The position numbers and the translations under genes are program-made. A stretch of 64,000 nucleotides of DNA from JBMNHG01 sp045627705 (lineage in GTDB: Bacteria > Verrucomicrobiota > Kiritimatiellia > RFP12 > JBMNHG01), in the NCBI GenBank assembly GCA_045627705.1, contig JAZQOE010000124.1, positions 22,554 through 86,553 of the forward strand. The letters are read 5' to 3'. The notes under the pieces are model-generated. The model saw only the letters and a program-made list of their open reading frames with translations. It made no database searches and had not been told where the DNA came from. Positions 26,657 to 37,800 of this stretch are shown in pieces. The stretch's first letter is position 1; the number at the start of each line of letters is the position of its first letter.

Positions 26657-29600
26657 ATGTCGTTCAATAAATCCCGCTCGTGTCGGTTGTTCGCCGGCGC
26701 AGTTGCCGCCTTGGCGGCGTTGTTGCCATCGGTTTCCCGTGGCGATGTCGCATTGTCGGGCCAGTTGCCATCCGGATACTGGACAGACTTGCTTCACCTC
26801 GGCTCAAATTTCAATACCGATGATTTGGTCCAGGGTGGCGACGATTGGCTTGCGGGGTGGGGTGGCCAGGCTAACCAGCACCCTTATCCCGGGCAGAAGT
26901 ACACCGATCTGCGGACTTCCGGCTCCACGGCTACTCCGGGTTCCCTTGTCTGGACACCGTCTTCTTTCGATGGTGGCATCTGGCAGCCAAGCAACCGCGA
27001 TTCATACACGAAATTCTGGCATGTCTATGTCATCGTGCCGGGGACCAGTCCCCGCGAGGTGTATTTTTATACTCGGCAGGATGACGATGTCCGCGTCTGG
27101 AACAATGGCATCCTGGCTTTCGAAAGCATCGGCTGGGATAACAATGCCGAGAAGGGGCCTTTCCCCGCAGTATTGGTTCCCGGGCAAAATTCGATAACCA
27201 TCAGGCTCGACGAGGGCACCGGCGGCGACTACATGGCTATCCGTGTAACCGACCGCAATAACAACCCATACAGCGATCTCACCTATTCGCTCGTCCCTAG
27301 TCCGGAGTTTTGCGATCCGCTCGCAGGCATTTCGGGGTTTACCTCGACCAACGCCGCCAAGGTTGCGTTCCTGCCTTCTTTGCCGACTGCCACCGAATAC
27401 CAGTTGTCGCTTTCCAATGACCCCGCCGAGCTGGATACCAACGGCTGGCTCGCTTATACCGAGGGCTTGCAGCCTGATTCTATCATCGACTTCCCCAAGC
27501 CGGCCACAAGCCTGGCTTCGATTGCCATCTATGCCTGGTTCCGCACCAATGGGGACGACTCCACCATTGAGTCCGTCTCAAATTCAATCCTCTACAATGT
27601 CACCCCTCCCGTGGCCGTGACAAAGGATATCGTTGTCCCAATCAACCCCGCGGCCGGCCGCGAAATCCTGCCCATCGAAATCGATGCCGGTTCACATGAC
27701 GACTTTGTCGGCGTGCGCAGCATGGCGGTCTCCCCCGGCAAGATCACCGGCAGCGGACCCGTCACTCTCACCGTTTACAATTCCCTCGGCGTCGCCGGTA
27801 CCGCCACGGCCCAAATTACCGCCGTTCCCGCCGAAGGCCCGCTTCCCCACGGCAATTGGACGACAATGCTCCACCTGGGTACCATTTTCAACCAGGATGA
27901 CCTTTCGAATTCCGGCGGCATCGATGCCGACCATCTCGAATCGTATGGCGGACAGGCCAACCAGAAGCCTTACCATGGCCTCACATACGATGGTCTTCCA
28001 ACGGCCCTGCATGGTACCGCTCCGCTCACTTGGACGGCTTCCTACGATTCCGATGGCCACTGGGAGCCTTCCGGCCGCGACAACTATATCAAGTATTGGC
28101 ATGTCTATCTCAATGTCCCCGGCCCGACAAACCGTACCGCGCGCTTCAATTTCCTCCATGACGATAACGTCCGCGCCTGGAATAACGGTTCGCTTTTCTA
28201 CTCCCGAAATTACGATGGCGCATGGCATTCCGTCGATACTCCTCTCGTTCCCGGCTTGAACTCCATTACTTTCAAGCTTGAAGAGGGCGGCGGCGGCGAC
28301 TATTTCGAGGTCAACATGACCGACACCGCCGGCAATTTCATGGATGATGTCACCTTCCAGCTTGATCCTACTGAGTTCAAGATCGAGAACCCGATTACGG
28401 GCAGCGTCGATTTCCTCGGCACAAACGCCCTCCGCGTGGCCAAGATGCCACGCGATCCCGGCGCGACTGCCTACCAGTTAACGCTCAGCGGCGATGAGGC
28501 TTCGATCGATTCCGACAATTGGCTCGAATACTTCCCCGGCATGACTCCTTCCGATTTGTTCTCTTTCGCCGAGCCAGCCGCCGACGGTCCGATTACGATC
28601 CACGCCTGGATGCGTTCCTCCATCGGTACGAACCACTACGAGGGCCCGTCGATCACCTACACCCACGACGTCCCGATCGTCAAAGTGAAGCCGGCCGACC
28701 TCGACATCGACCCCGTCAACGGCACCACCGTGCTGCCTTCGGATATCGATGATGGCACTTCCGATCCTGTCTCCGGGATCTATTCGCTCTCGGTCGTGCC
28801 ACCTGTAATCTACGAACCCACGGATGTCACGCTCGTCGCGATGAACAACGCCGGCCTCGTTTCCACCGCCACGACCTCGGTCGCCCCGTCGTTCTGGGCG
28901 GCTCTCGATGTCGTCGGCGACGATACCGCATACTCCACCCTCGAAGCCAGCTTCCAGGCCGTCGCCTACGGTTCCCCCGCGGCGACTGCCACGGTGTTCT
29001 GCTCGTGGAATTTCGGCGATGGTTCCGCCGCCGTCGAAGGCCAGGACCTTTTCTCCACCACGCACCTCTATGATCGCCCCGGCGCATTCGATGTCTCGCT
29101 GACGATGACCAGCGCCCTCGGCGATGTCTCGGTAACCAATATCGTCAAGGCGATCAAGATTCTTGGCGACCGCTTTGTCGCTTCCGCCGATGCCGGCGCA
29201 GGCGTTTATCCGTACACCGACGAAACCCTCGCCAGCTCCGACATCGCCGCCGTAGTCGCCGCCGCGCAGCAGGCTTCCGCCGCCGGCGCCGAAGGCGTGG
29301 TCGTCGAGGTCGGGCCGGGCAGCTACGATCTTACGACGCAGATCGACCTCGTCGAGCCTATCACCCTCCTCGGCGTCGCCGGCCCCGCGGACACGCATCT
29401 GCGGCAGACCGTCGATCAGCTGTGCGTTGTCACCGTCTCCACGAATGCCACCGTCGCCGGTCTCACGCTCCACGGCAAGTTTATCTCCAATGACAACCGC
29501 GTTGGCGGCGGCATCCGCATGACTTCCGGCGTCGCCACCAATATCGTCGTCACCGATTGTACGGGCGGTGGCCACGCCATAGGCCCGCTGTATGGCTCCG

Positions 29601-31681
29601 CCTATCTCGATGGCGATGCGTACATGGTTGACAGCTCAGTCGTCAACAACCGCAACTGGTACAATGGCGGCGCCCTCTGGATCAAGGGCTCCGCCATCGC
29701 GGACCGCTGCGAAATTGCCTACAACTACGGAAGCGCCCAGCACCACTCCGGCGATGGCGGCGCGGGCGTTCGCATGGAGTCCGGCACCGTCCGCAACTGC
29801 TTCATCCACCACAATGAATCCATCTACCACGCCGGTGGCGGCGTTCGCATAGACAATGGTCTCCTGGAGAACTGCACGATCGTGGCCAACCAGGTCGGCG
29901 CGTCCGACAATGTGTCCGGCATGGGCGCCGGTGGCGTCCGCCACAACGGCGGCACCGTCCGCAACTGCATAATCTACGGCAACCATGACTATGCCGGAAC
30001 CCCGTCCGATTACGCCGGTACTGGCGGCGCCACCTATTCCTGCGCCCCCGAACTCGTGAGCGGCACGGGCAACATCGCGCTCGATCCGCTGTTTGCCGAT
30101 GTCGCGTCGGGCGACTATCGCCCCCAGGCATCGTCGCCATGCGTCGATTCCGGCACGGCCATCGATCCTTCGGTTGCGCTCGACTTCTCTCTTGGCGCGC
30201 GCGTTGTCGATGGCAACGGCGATGGCACCCCCGCTATCGACATGGGATGCTTCGAGTACGTCCGCGACACCTCGATCTTCGACTGCTCGTTTGTTGTCGA
30301 AGGCGACTCCGCCGCGCTTGGTTCTCTTGACGCATCCTTCACGGCCACGCTCTACGGAAGCTTTGCCGCCACGTCTTCCGTGACTTGCGCCTGGGATTTC
30401 GGCGATGGCTCCGAATTGGTCACCGGCCACAATCTCTTCGAGGTCGGGCACAAGTACGATTCGCTCGGGCTTTTCACGGTGACCCTCTCCGTGGTCAACT
30501 CGCTTGGCGAATCGGTCTCCTTCGCCCGCCCCGACTGCATCTGCGTCCTTTCCTCCCAAGTCTATGCCGCGACCAATGGCGCCGCGATCTTCCCGTACGC
30601 TACTCCCGAAACCGCGGCGACCGACCTCGGCGAGGCGTTCAAGGTCGTGCCGCGCGCATTCGACTGCGGCGCCACTTCCGCCGTTGTCTCGATCGGACCC
30701 GGCGAATTCACGATTTCGTCGGAGTTCGCGCTTGACAAGCCAATCACCGTCATCGGCTCCGGACGCGACGCCACCCACGTGCGGCAGGTCTCCGACGACC
30801 AGCGCGTTTTCGTGATATCCGATCCCGCCGCGATTGTCTCCAGCCTCACGGTCCATGGCAAATATACCCCGAACAACCGCTGGGGCGGCGGTATCCATCT
30901 GACTGGCGGCATGGCCACCAATGTCGTCGTCACCGGCTGCACAGGCGGCGGCCACGCGATTGGCGGACTCTGCGGTTCGGTCTATCTCGGCGGCAGCAAC
31001 GCCACCCTCGTCGATAGCCTTGTCATCAGCAACCGCTATGATTATAACGGCGGCGGCGTCTGGCTTGAGAGCGACAGCGCGCTCGTGGACCGCTGCGAGA
31101 TCGCATGGAACCGCGGTTCGATGCAGCACCACTCCGGCGACGGCGGCGGCGGCGTCCGCATTTGGGTGGGTACCGTCCGCAACTGCCTCATTCACCACAA
31201 TACGTCCATCTTCCATCCGGGTGGCGGCGTCCGCAACTATTTCGGCACGCTCGAGAACTGCACCATCGTCGATAACTCCGTCGAACAGAATGGCATCGGC
31301 AATGGCGGGGGCGTCTTCCAGCAGGGCGGTACCGTCCGCAATTGCATCATCGCCGGCAACCGCTGCGACGATACGAACCAGGGCGGCGTCAATGCTGGTC
31401 CCGAAGACTACCACATGCACGACAGCCAGTATGTAGCCAACACCTGCGCCCCCGAAGTTCCGGAGGAGAACGGCAACATCCGTCTCGCGCCCGTATTCAA
31501 GGACGCCGCGAATTGCGACTACCACATCGGCTTCTCCAGCCCGACTGTCGGCGCCGGCTCCTTCGTCGAGTGGATGGACGGCGCCGTCGATCTCGATGGC
31601 GAAATCCGCGTCCTCGGCCGTGCGGTTGACATGGGTTGCTACGAGACCCGCCTCCCCGGTACGCTGATCTTCATCAGATAG
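26657..31681 (+). CDS. Secreted modular beta-helix protein B with PKD domains (1674 aa)
   Basis: A signal peptide (1 to about 30) is followed by two copies of the PA14-like module (about 37-215 and 395-571, each with HLG, GGQAN and DDxVRxWNNG), each trailed by an Fn3-like and an Ig-like unit. PKD domains with WNFGDGS and WDFGDGS lie near 749-835 and 1203-1295; each precedes a right-handed beta-helix (about 838-1200 and 1300-1660) with repeated NCxIxxN turns, such as GTVRNCFIHHNES and GTVRNCLIHHNTS. The end is DMGCYETRLPGTLIFIR. The two halves are clear internal duplications. Compared with A and C it replaces the Calx-like spacers by PKD domains. Export to the surface and glycan or matrix binding are inferred; no active site is recognised. 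Confidence 0.85.
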   Translation: MSFNKSRSCRLFAGAVAALAALLPSVSRGDVALSGQLPSGYWTDLLHLGSNFNTDDLVQGGDDWLAGWGGQANQHPYPGQKYTDLRTSGSTATPGSLVWTPSSFDGGIWQPSNRDSYTKFWHVYVIVPGTSPREVYFYTRQDDDVRVWNNGILAFESIGWDNNAEKGPFPAVLVPGQNSITIRLDEGTGGDYMAIRVTDRNNNPYSDLTYSLVPSPEFCDPLAGISGFTSTNAAKVAFLPSLPTATEYQLSLSNDPAELDTNGWLAYTEGLQPDSIIDFPKPATSLASIAIYAWFRTNGDDSTIESVSNSILYNVTPPVAVTKDIVVPINPAAGREILPIEIDAGSHDDFVGVRSMAVSPGKITGSGPVTLTVYNSLGVAGTATAQITAVPAEGPLPHGNWTTMLHLGTIFNQDDLSNSGGIDADHLESYGGQANQKPYHGLTYDGLPTALHGTAPLTWTASYDSDGHWEPSGRDNYIKYWHVYLNVPGPTNRTARFNFLHDDNVRAWNNGSLFYSRNYDGAWHSVDTPLVPGLNSITFKLEEGGGGDYFEVNMTDTAGNFMDDVTFQLDPTEFKIENPITGSVDFLGTNALRVAKMPRDPGATAYQLTLSGDEASIDSDNWLEYFPGMTPSDLFSFAEPAADGPITIHAWMRSSIGTNHYEGPSITYTHDVPIVKVKPADLDIDPVNGTTVLPSDIDDGTSDPVSGIYSLSVVPPVIYEPTDVTLVAMNNAGLVSTATTSVAPSFWAALDVVGDDTAYSTLEASFQAVAYGSPAATATVFCSWNFGDGSAAVEGQDLFSTTHLYDRPGAFDVSLTMTSALGDVSVTNIVKAIKILGDRFVASADAGAGVYPYTDETLASSDIAAVVAAAQQASAAGAEGVVVEVGPGSYDLTTQIDLVEPITLLGVAGPADTHLRQTVDQLCVVTVSTNATVAGLTLHGKFISNDNRVGGGIRMTSGVATNIVVTDCTGGGHAIGPLYGSAYLDGDAYMVDSSVVNNRNWYNGGALWIKGSAIADRCEIAYNYGSAQHHSGDGGAGVRMESGTVRNCFIHHNESIYHAGGGVRIDNGLLENCTIVANQVGASDNVSGMGAGGVRHNGGTVRNCIIYGNHDYAGTPSDYAGTGGATYSCAPELVSGTGNIALDPLFADVASGDYRPQASSPCVDSGTAIDPSVALDFSLGARVVDGNGDGTPAIDMGCFEYVRDTSIFDCSFVVEGDSAALGSLDASFTATLYGSFAATSSVTCAWDFGDGSELVTGHNLFEVGHKYDSLGLFTVTLSVVNSLGESVSFARPDCICVLSSQVYAATNGAAIFPYATPETAATDLGEAFKVVPRAFDCGATSAVVSIGPGEFTISSEFALDKPITVIGSGRDATHVRQVSDDQRVFVISDPAAIVSSLTVHGKYTPNNRWGGGIHLTGGMATNVVVTGCTGGGHAIGGLCGSVYLGGSNATLVDSLVISNRYDYNGGGVWLESDSALVDRCEIAWNRGSMQHHSGDGGGGVRIWVGTVRNCLIHHNTSIFHPGGGVRNYFGTLENCTIVDNSVEQNGIGNGGGVFQQGGTVRNCIIAGNRCDDTNQGGVNAGPEDYHMHDSQYVANTCAPEVPEENGNIRLAPVFKDAANCDYHIGFSSPTVGAGSFVEWMDGAVDLDGEIRVLGRAVDMGCYETRLPGTLIFIR

Positions 31682-31696
31682 CCGGTTCCCGGTCGC

Positions 31697-31750
31697 AAAA
31701 AAACGGAGCGCCGCGAAATGCCCCCGCATTTTCGCGGCGCGCCGTTTTTT
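31697..31750 (+). terminator. Intrinsic terminator of secreted protein B gene
   Basis: An A run, the arms GCGCCGCGAAA and TTTCGCGGCGC, a C-rich loop and a six-T tail form a strong hairpin 15 bases after the stop. The right arm contains one CGGCGCGCCG copy. Confidence 0.85.
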
Positions 31751-31778
31751 CTTCGCTCGCCAGCGCAATCTTTTCCGC

Positions 31779-31807
31779 TTGATTTAAATAATGATACCAT
31801 CTATACT
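31779..31807 (+). promoter_or_regulatory. Predicted promoter for secreted protein C
   Basis: TTGATT and TATACT are 17 bases apart, just after the protein B terminator and about 45 bases before the protein C start. It is the best-scoring promoter by eye in the window. Confidence 0.55.
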
Positions 31808-31852
31808 TGCGCTAATTGATGGCTTGGGTTCATCAATGTCAGGAGAACAGCT

Positions 31853-34800
31853 ATGTCCATGCGTTTCGTTTCGCAAGTGCTCGCGGCGGCGGCCGCTGGC
31901 CTTTTCCTTTGTGCGTCGGCCAAGGCCGATGTCGCGATGACCGGTCCTCTGCCCAATGGGTACTGGACGGACCTCCTCCATCTGGGAGCCAACTTCCAGA
32001 CCGATATGTTTACCTCCAATGGCCCCAACCTTGATACCGACCTTCTTTCTGGTTATGGCGGTGAAGCCAACCAGGAACCTAGCGACGGCCTTGTCTATGC
32101 CGGCCTATCGAGTGTCAAGAGCACATCGCAGGAGCCGAGCGGCCAGCTTACCTGGACGGCGATGCACGATTCCGATGGCATTTGGCAGCCTAGCAATGTC
32201 GATAATTACATCAAATACTGGCACACATATCTGATTGTTCCAGGCGCCACGGCCCGCGGCGCCAAGATCTACACTCGCCAGGATGACGACCTCCGCATCT
32301 GGATCAACGGCGCAGTTGCCGTCAACAGCCCCGGTTATTCCGACAACGAGAAGGGCCCGTTCGATATTACCCTCCAGCCGGGCATGAATTCGGTTACCAT
32401 CAAGCTCGTAGAGGGTGGCGGCGGCGACTACATGGCCGTCCGGATGACCGATACAAATGGCCAGTATTTCGATGATATCACATACGCGTTGTTTCCCGCG
32501 AAGCTGACGCTCGTCAACCCTGTCACCGGCAGCGAAGGCTACATCTCCGGCGATAGCGTCAAGATCTCCAGGTTCCCGTCTGTCGCCGACGCGGTTTCCT
32601 ACCAGTTCACGCTTTCCGACGATCCATCGTCCGTTTCCGGCGCCGCGTGGAAGCCGTATGTGAATGGCATGATCCCCGAAGACGAAGTCTCCATCACTCC
32701 GCCGGCGGCAAGCGGCGATGAGGTCACGGTCTATGCGTGGTTCCTCCATTCCGACGGCACCCTTTCCTGCGATTCGGATTCAATCGTCTGGACATCCGCC
32801 GCCCCGACGGCAAAGGCCAAGGCATCGCTCTCGATCCCTATCAATGTCACGGCCGGCACTGTCATTGCGCCCGAACTGGTGGATGACGGCTCCGAAAGCG
32901 GCGACATCGGCATCTACTCGGTGTCTGTCTCCCCGGACCGCATCTACGGCGACACTGATGTGACGCTCACGGTCATGAACAACGCCGGCGTCATCGCCAC
33001 CGATACCGTGAGGGTCTCCCTCTCTTCCAAGCTCGACATCCATGTTTCGAACAGTGGCGACGACACCACCGGCGACGGCACGGTCGGCAACCCATACGCC
33101 ACGATCCAGAAGGCGGTCTCCGTGGTTGCGGACGGCGGGGCGATCTACCTGGCCTCCGGCACCTACTTCGACGGAGAGTCGTATCCCTACGCCGTTTCAG
33201 GCATCTCCATCTGCAAGGAACCCGGCGACGCCGGCACTGCCATCCTCGATGGCGGCAACGCTTCCGGCAATCTCTTCACCGTGTCTTCCGGCTCGCTCGC
33301 CCTTGTCGACCTCGTTATGATGGGCACGACCGACGAACTCGTCTTCGCCACGCAATCCGCCCTCGCCGTCACAAACTGCGTCTTCACCCAGACCCAGCAG
33401 AACCGCGTTGGCTATAAGACGGGCGCCATCGAGCTGAACACGCATTCCTCCCTCGACGCATTCGGCTCCACCTTCCGCGACATGACCGTGACGGCAGTGA
33501 TCCGCCTGTCCGGCAGCAATTCGGAAGGCAGCGTTGTCACCCTGCGCAACTGCCTGTTCGAGAACAACGCTGTCGGTTGCGACCTCGGCAGCAACAACCA
33601 TGAGGGCAGCCTGATCTATACCCGCGTCAATGGCGGCTCGGCCTTCAACTTCTACGACACGGTCTTCCGCAACAACTCCACGTATGATTGGGGAGTACAC
33701 GACGCATACATGTCCCCGATCGTCTATTCGGACTTCACGCCCCTGGACATCGACCGCTGCCAGTTCATCGGCAACAGCGGCGGCAACCTGATCGGCATCT
33801 GCTACGCCAACGGCGACGTCCGCAACTCGCTCTTCGTCGAAAATCGCACGCCTTACTCCATCGCGCACGGCTATTCCTCCACCGTCTCGTTCCGCAACTG
33901 CACCTTCGTGCGTGGCACGGGCGGTTTCACCGGCTACAGGGCCCATTCCGAACTCTACAACTGCATCCTCTACGGGCTGGACCACTTGAACCATCGGGAT
34001 CCGCATGGTGCCAGTGCCGATTATCTGACGCTCCATGATTCCTTCATCTACGGCATCGACATGGCTTCCAGCGCCGAGCTCGGCTACTTTATCGGCGGCA
34101 GCTCGAATGTGACGATCGGCACCGACCCGCTGCTCGCCAATGTGGACGTCCTTCCGTCCGACGCCGGCTTCGATGCCCGCCCGCTTCCCTACAGCCCCGT
34201 GATCGACGCCGGCGACAACTCCGCCATCCGCGCCAGCGCGACCGATCTCGCCGGCAGCCCCCGCGTGGCCAACAACTCGGACGCCTCCTCCGCGACAGTC
34301 GATCTCGGATGCTACGAATCGCTCTTCCACGCCGCCATCCAGCCGACCTTCCAGTTCCCGGTCCCCGGATCGCTCAGCGGCTACCGCGGCGTGACATACC
34401 AGGTTCCTGTCACCATTTCCCCAGCCGTTTCCGGTTCCGTCTCCGCCCAGATCAGCTACGGCGAGGGCGTGACCGGTCCCGCCACCCTTGAGTTCCCCAA
34501 TGGCGCAGGTCCCGTCACCCTCGAGCTCGAACTCCTCTCCGGCGACGCCACTTCCGCTCGCGTCACCATCACCGAAAGCGGCATCTCCCAGGGTGTGCTT
34601 CCCGGCAGATTCGATGTGTTCATGGACGACATCGTGATCACCGTTGGCGGCGTGACGAACATCTACGTCCGCGAAGGCACCAGCTTTGACATTCCGGTCT
34701 CCCTCGCCCTCGAGGGCGCAGTCGCCCCTGGCGACGTAGCCTTCGCGATCGACTCGGTTTCGGGATCCGGTACCAGCCAGGCCTCATGGATCGGCGGCGA

Positions 34801-37800
34801 AGCCGTGGTTCCCGCAGGCGCACACAGTTCGACCGGCTCCATCCATATCGAGGCCGGCAGCGGCATCAACGAAATCGTCCTTACCTCCGGCGCGACCTTC
34901 GCCGAGACCGGCACCGGGACAGTCGCGCTACGCGTCATCGCCTATCCCGGCTTCCTCGTGGTGGATCCGGAGAATGGCGATGACGATGCGAGCGGCACCA
35001 TCGGAAATCCGATGCGCACTATCGACCGTGCTCTGTCGGTACTTTCCGCGGGCGATGAAATCCACCTGCTTCCGGGCACTTACAATGCTTCCAACGTGGC
35101 ATTCCCCATTGAGCCAGGCACGATCGCCCTCGTAGGCTGCGACTCTACCGGCGCTCTCGCCGAAGACAGCTCGCTGTGCGTCATCGATGGCGCGAACGCC
35201 GTGAAGAACCTCGTGAAGTATGTCGGAGTCTCCGGTTCCTCCACCGGCCGCATCGCGAACGTGTGGCTGCGCAATTCCATGGAGGAAGCAGTCTATTGCG
35301 AAGACTCCGATGTCGTCGTGAGCAACGACTTCTTCACGCAGTCCGCCCCCAAGGGCGAGAATGGCGGCGCCCTCCGCGTCCACAATATCAGCCATGTCGA
35401 AGCCGATGATTGCTGCTTCAGTGGCATGGTCCGCCGCGCCGTCGTCAATTGCACGGCGGTTGACTCATCGGCCGCAAAGAGTTTCACGGCGCGCCGCTCG
35501 GTCTTCATCGACAACACGAACTACCAGGCTTCGATCGGGGCGAACGATGGCGGTCCGTTTACAATCACCGTCGAGGATTCCGACTTCATCCGCAACTGCG
35601 GCAATGCCAATACGGGCGTCCATGACGCCTACGCTTCCGCCGTCGCTTATGTCAACAACGACCACCTGATCATGGATCGCTGCCGCTTCTTCGGCAACAC
35701 CGGCAACCATATAATCGGCCAGGAATACATGGGCAACTACACCTGCCGTATTTCGAACTCGCTGTTCGTCGAGAATAACAACAACAAGTCCGCCTTCCAC
35801 GGCTATTCCGGTCACATCGAGATCCACAACTGCACCTTCCTGCGCAACTCCGGCGGCTATGCCGGCCGCATTATCACGACGGCCATATACAATGGCATTT
35901 TCGTTGATGATGGCGCACTTTCCAAGGCCGATACGGGAGATGGCGATGAATCCTCGAGAATCCAGCTCCACGACTGCATTGTCCACAATATTACCGGGGG
36001 CCAGAGATTCAACGCCGCCGCCAGCACCGGCGTCGTGGATGTCGAACCCAAGCTGGCGAACGCTGGAGTCGCATGGGACGCCGAAGGCTTTGACGCCCGC
36101 CCGCTTCCCTACAGCCCTGCAATCGATGCGGGCGACAACGCCTTCGTCCAGGGCGAGTACGACCTTGCCGGCAATCCCCGCATTGCCGACAACACGGATT
36201 CCGGCTCCGCTGTCGTGGATTTCGGCTGCTACGAGTCGCTTTTCCATGCGGAAGTTGAGCCGACCTTCCGCGTTCCGCTGCAAGGCTCCATCGCCGGCTA
36301 CCGCGGCGTGACTTACTCGATCCCGATATCTATCGCCCCCGCCGTGTCCGGTCCCGTCGAGGCGGTTGTCACATACGGTCCCGGCCTTGCCGGCCCGGAG
36401 ACACTCTCCTTTGAGGATGGCGCCGATACAGTTATCCTCGCGCTCGAGGTGCTCGATTCCGATGCGACCTTTGCGCAGGTCGTCATCAGCGAGTCTGGCA
36501 CCGAGCACGGCATCCTCGATGGCGTCTATGACATCTTCATGGATGATCTGGTCGTGTCTGTTGAAGGAAAGTTGAACTTCTTCGTCCGCGGAGGAGCCGA
36601 GATTGACATCCCGTTCTCCCTGGCGCTTGATGGCGCTGTCGCCCCCGGTGACGTTGCGTTCACGGTTTCGGCGATCCAGGGCGATGGTACCAGCACGGCC
36701 GAATGGGTCGGCGGCGAACCGCTTATCCCCTCCGGCTATCACAGCTCGACTGGCGCAATCCACGTGGTTGGCGGGTCCGGGCTGAACACCGTGCGAGTCA
36801 CAACCTCCGCTTCCGCCTTCGCCGAAACGGATCAGCCGATTGCCGATATCGGGATCGTAGCCCACCCTGGCTACCTCTATGTCGATCCCGTGAACGGAAG
36901 CAATGCGAATATCGGTTCGCTGGAGCAGCCCCTCGCGACCATCGGCTTCGCGCTCTCCGTGCTAAACGCTGGCGACGAGGTCAGGCTGCTTCCCGGCACC
37001 TACTCGGCCGCCGCCGAAGCCTTCCCGTACCAGCCCGGCATGATTCGGATTGTCGGTTGCGATGCGACTGGCGCTCCCGCCGAAGATCCATCGCTGTGCG
37101 TGATCGATGGCGGCAATGCCGTTGCAAGCCTCTTCCGCTACGAGCTCGTTTCCGGTGATATGGCTGGGCATATCGCGAATGTCTGGTTGCGCGAATCCAT
37201 CTCCCAGGCCATCTACTGCATTGATTCCGATCTCGTGGTAAGCAACGCCTTCTTCACGCAGGGCGTCGGCAACCTCGACGAGTGCGGTGGCATCCGTGCC
37301 CACAATGTCTGCAATACCGAAATGATCGACTGCTGCTTCAGCGGTATGGTGCGCCGCGCCGCGGTCCAGTGTTCCTCCGATGGCGGTACCGGCCCACTGG
37401 TTGTCCGTAACTGCCAGTTCATCGACAACACGCTGGGTTACGCCTCCGTCGCGTACTACGACGGTGGCAATCGCGGGTTCTCGGCCACGCTTGTCGATTG
37501 CGATTTCATCCGCAATGTCGGCCAGCCCGGCCGCGGTCTCCCCGACTGCTCCGCCTGCGCAGCCGCCTATGTGAACGACAACGCCCTGTACATCGATCGC
37601 TGCCGCTTCCTCGGCAACGGCGGCAACCAGGTGATTGGCGGACGCAACACGCCGTGTTCCATCGCGAACTCGCTCTTCGCCGGCAATAACACGACGGACA
37701 GCAACTTCAAGGGCTGGAACACCAGGCCGCCTGTCGTGAACTGCACATTCGTCGGCAACAGCGGCGGCTACGATGGCTACGGCTTCAGCCCATACTTCCG

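Noticed and set aside
29636..31768. A 710-codon minus-strand open frame, and similar ones at 35465-36865 and 57470-59722
   Set aside because: They are antisense to proteins B, C and D; the real frames have signal peptides, domains and terminators.
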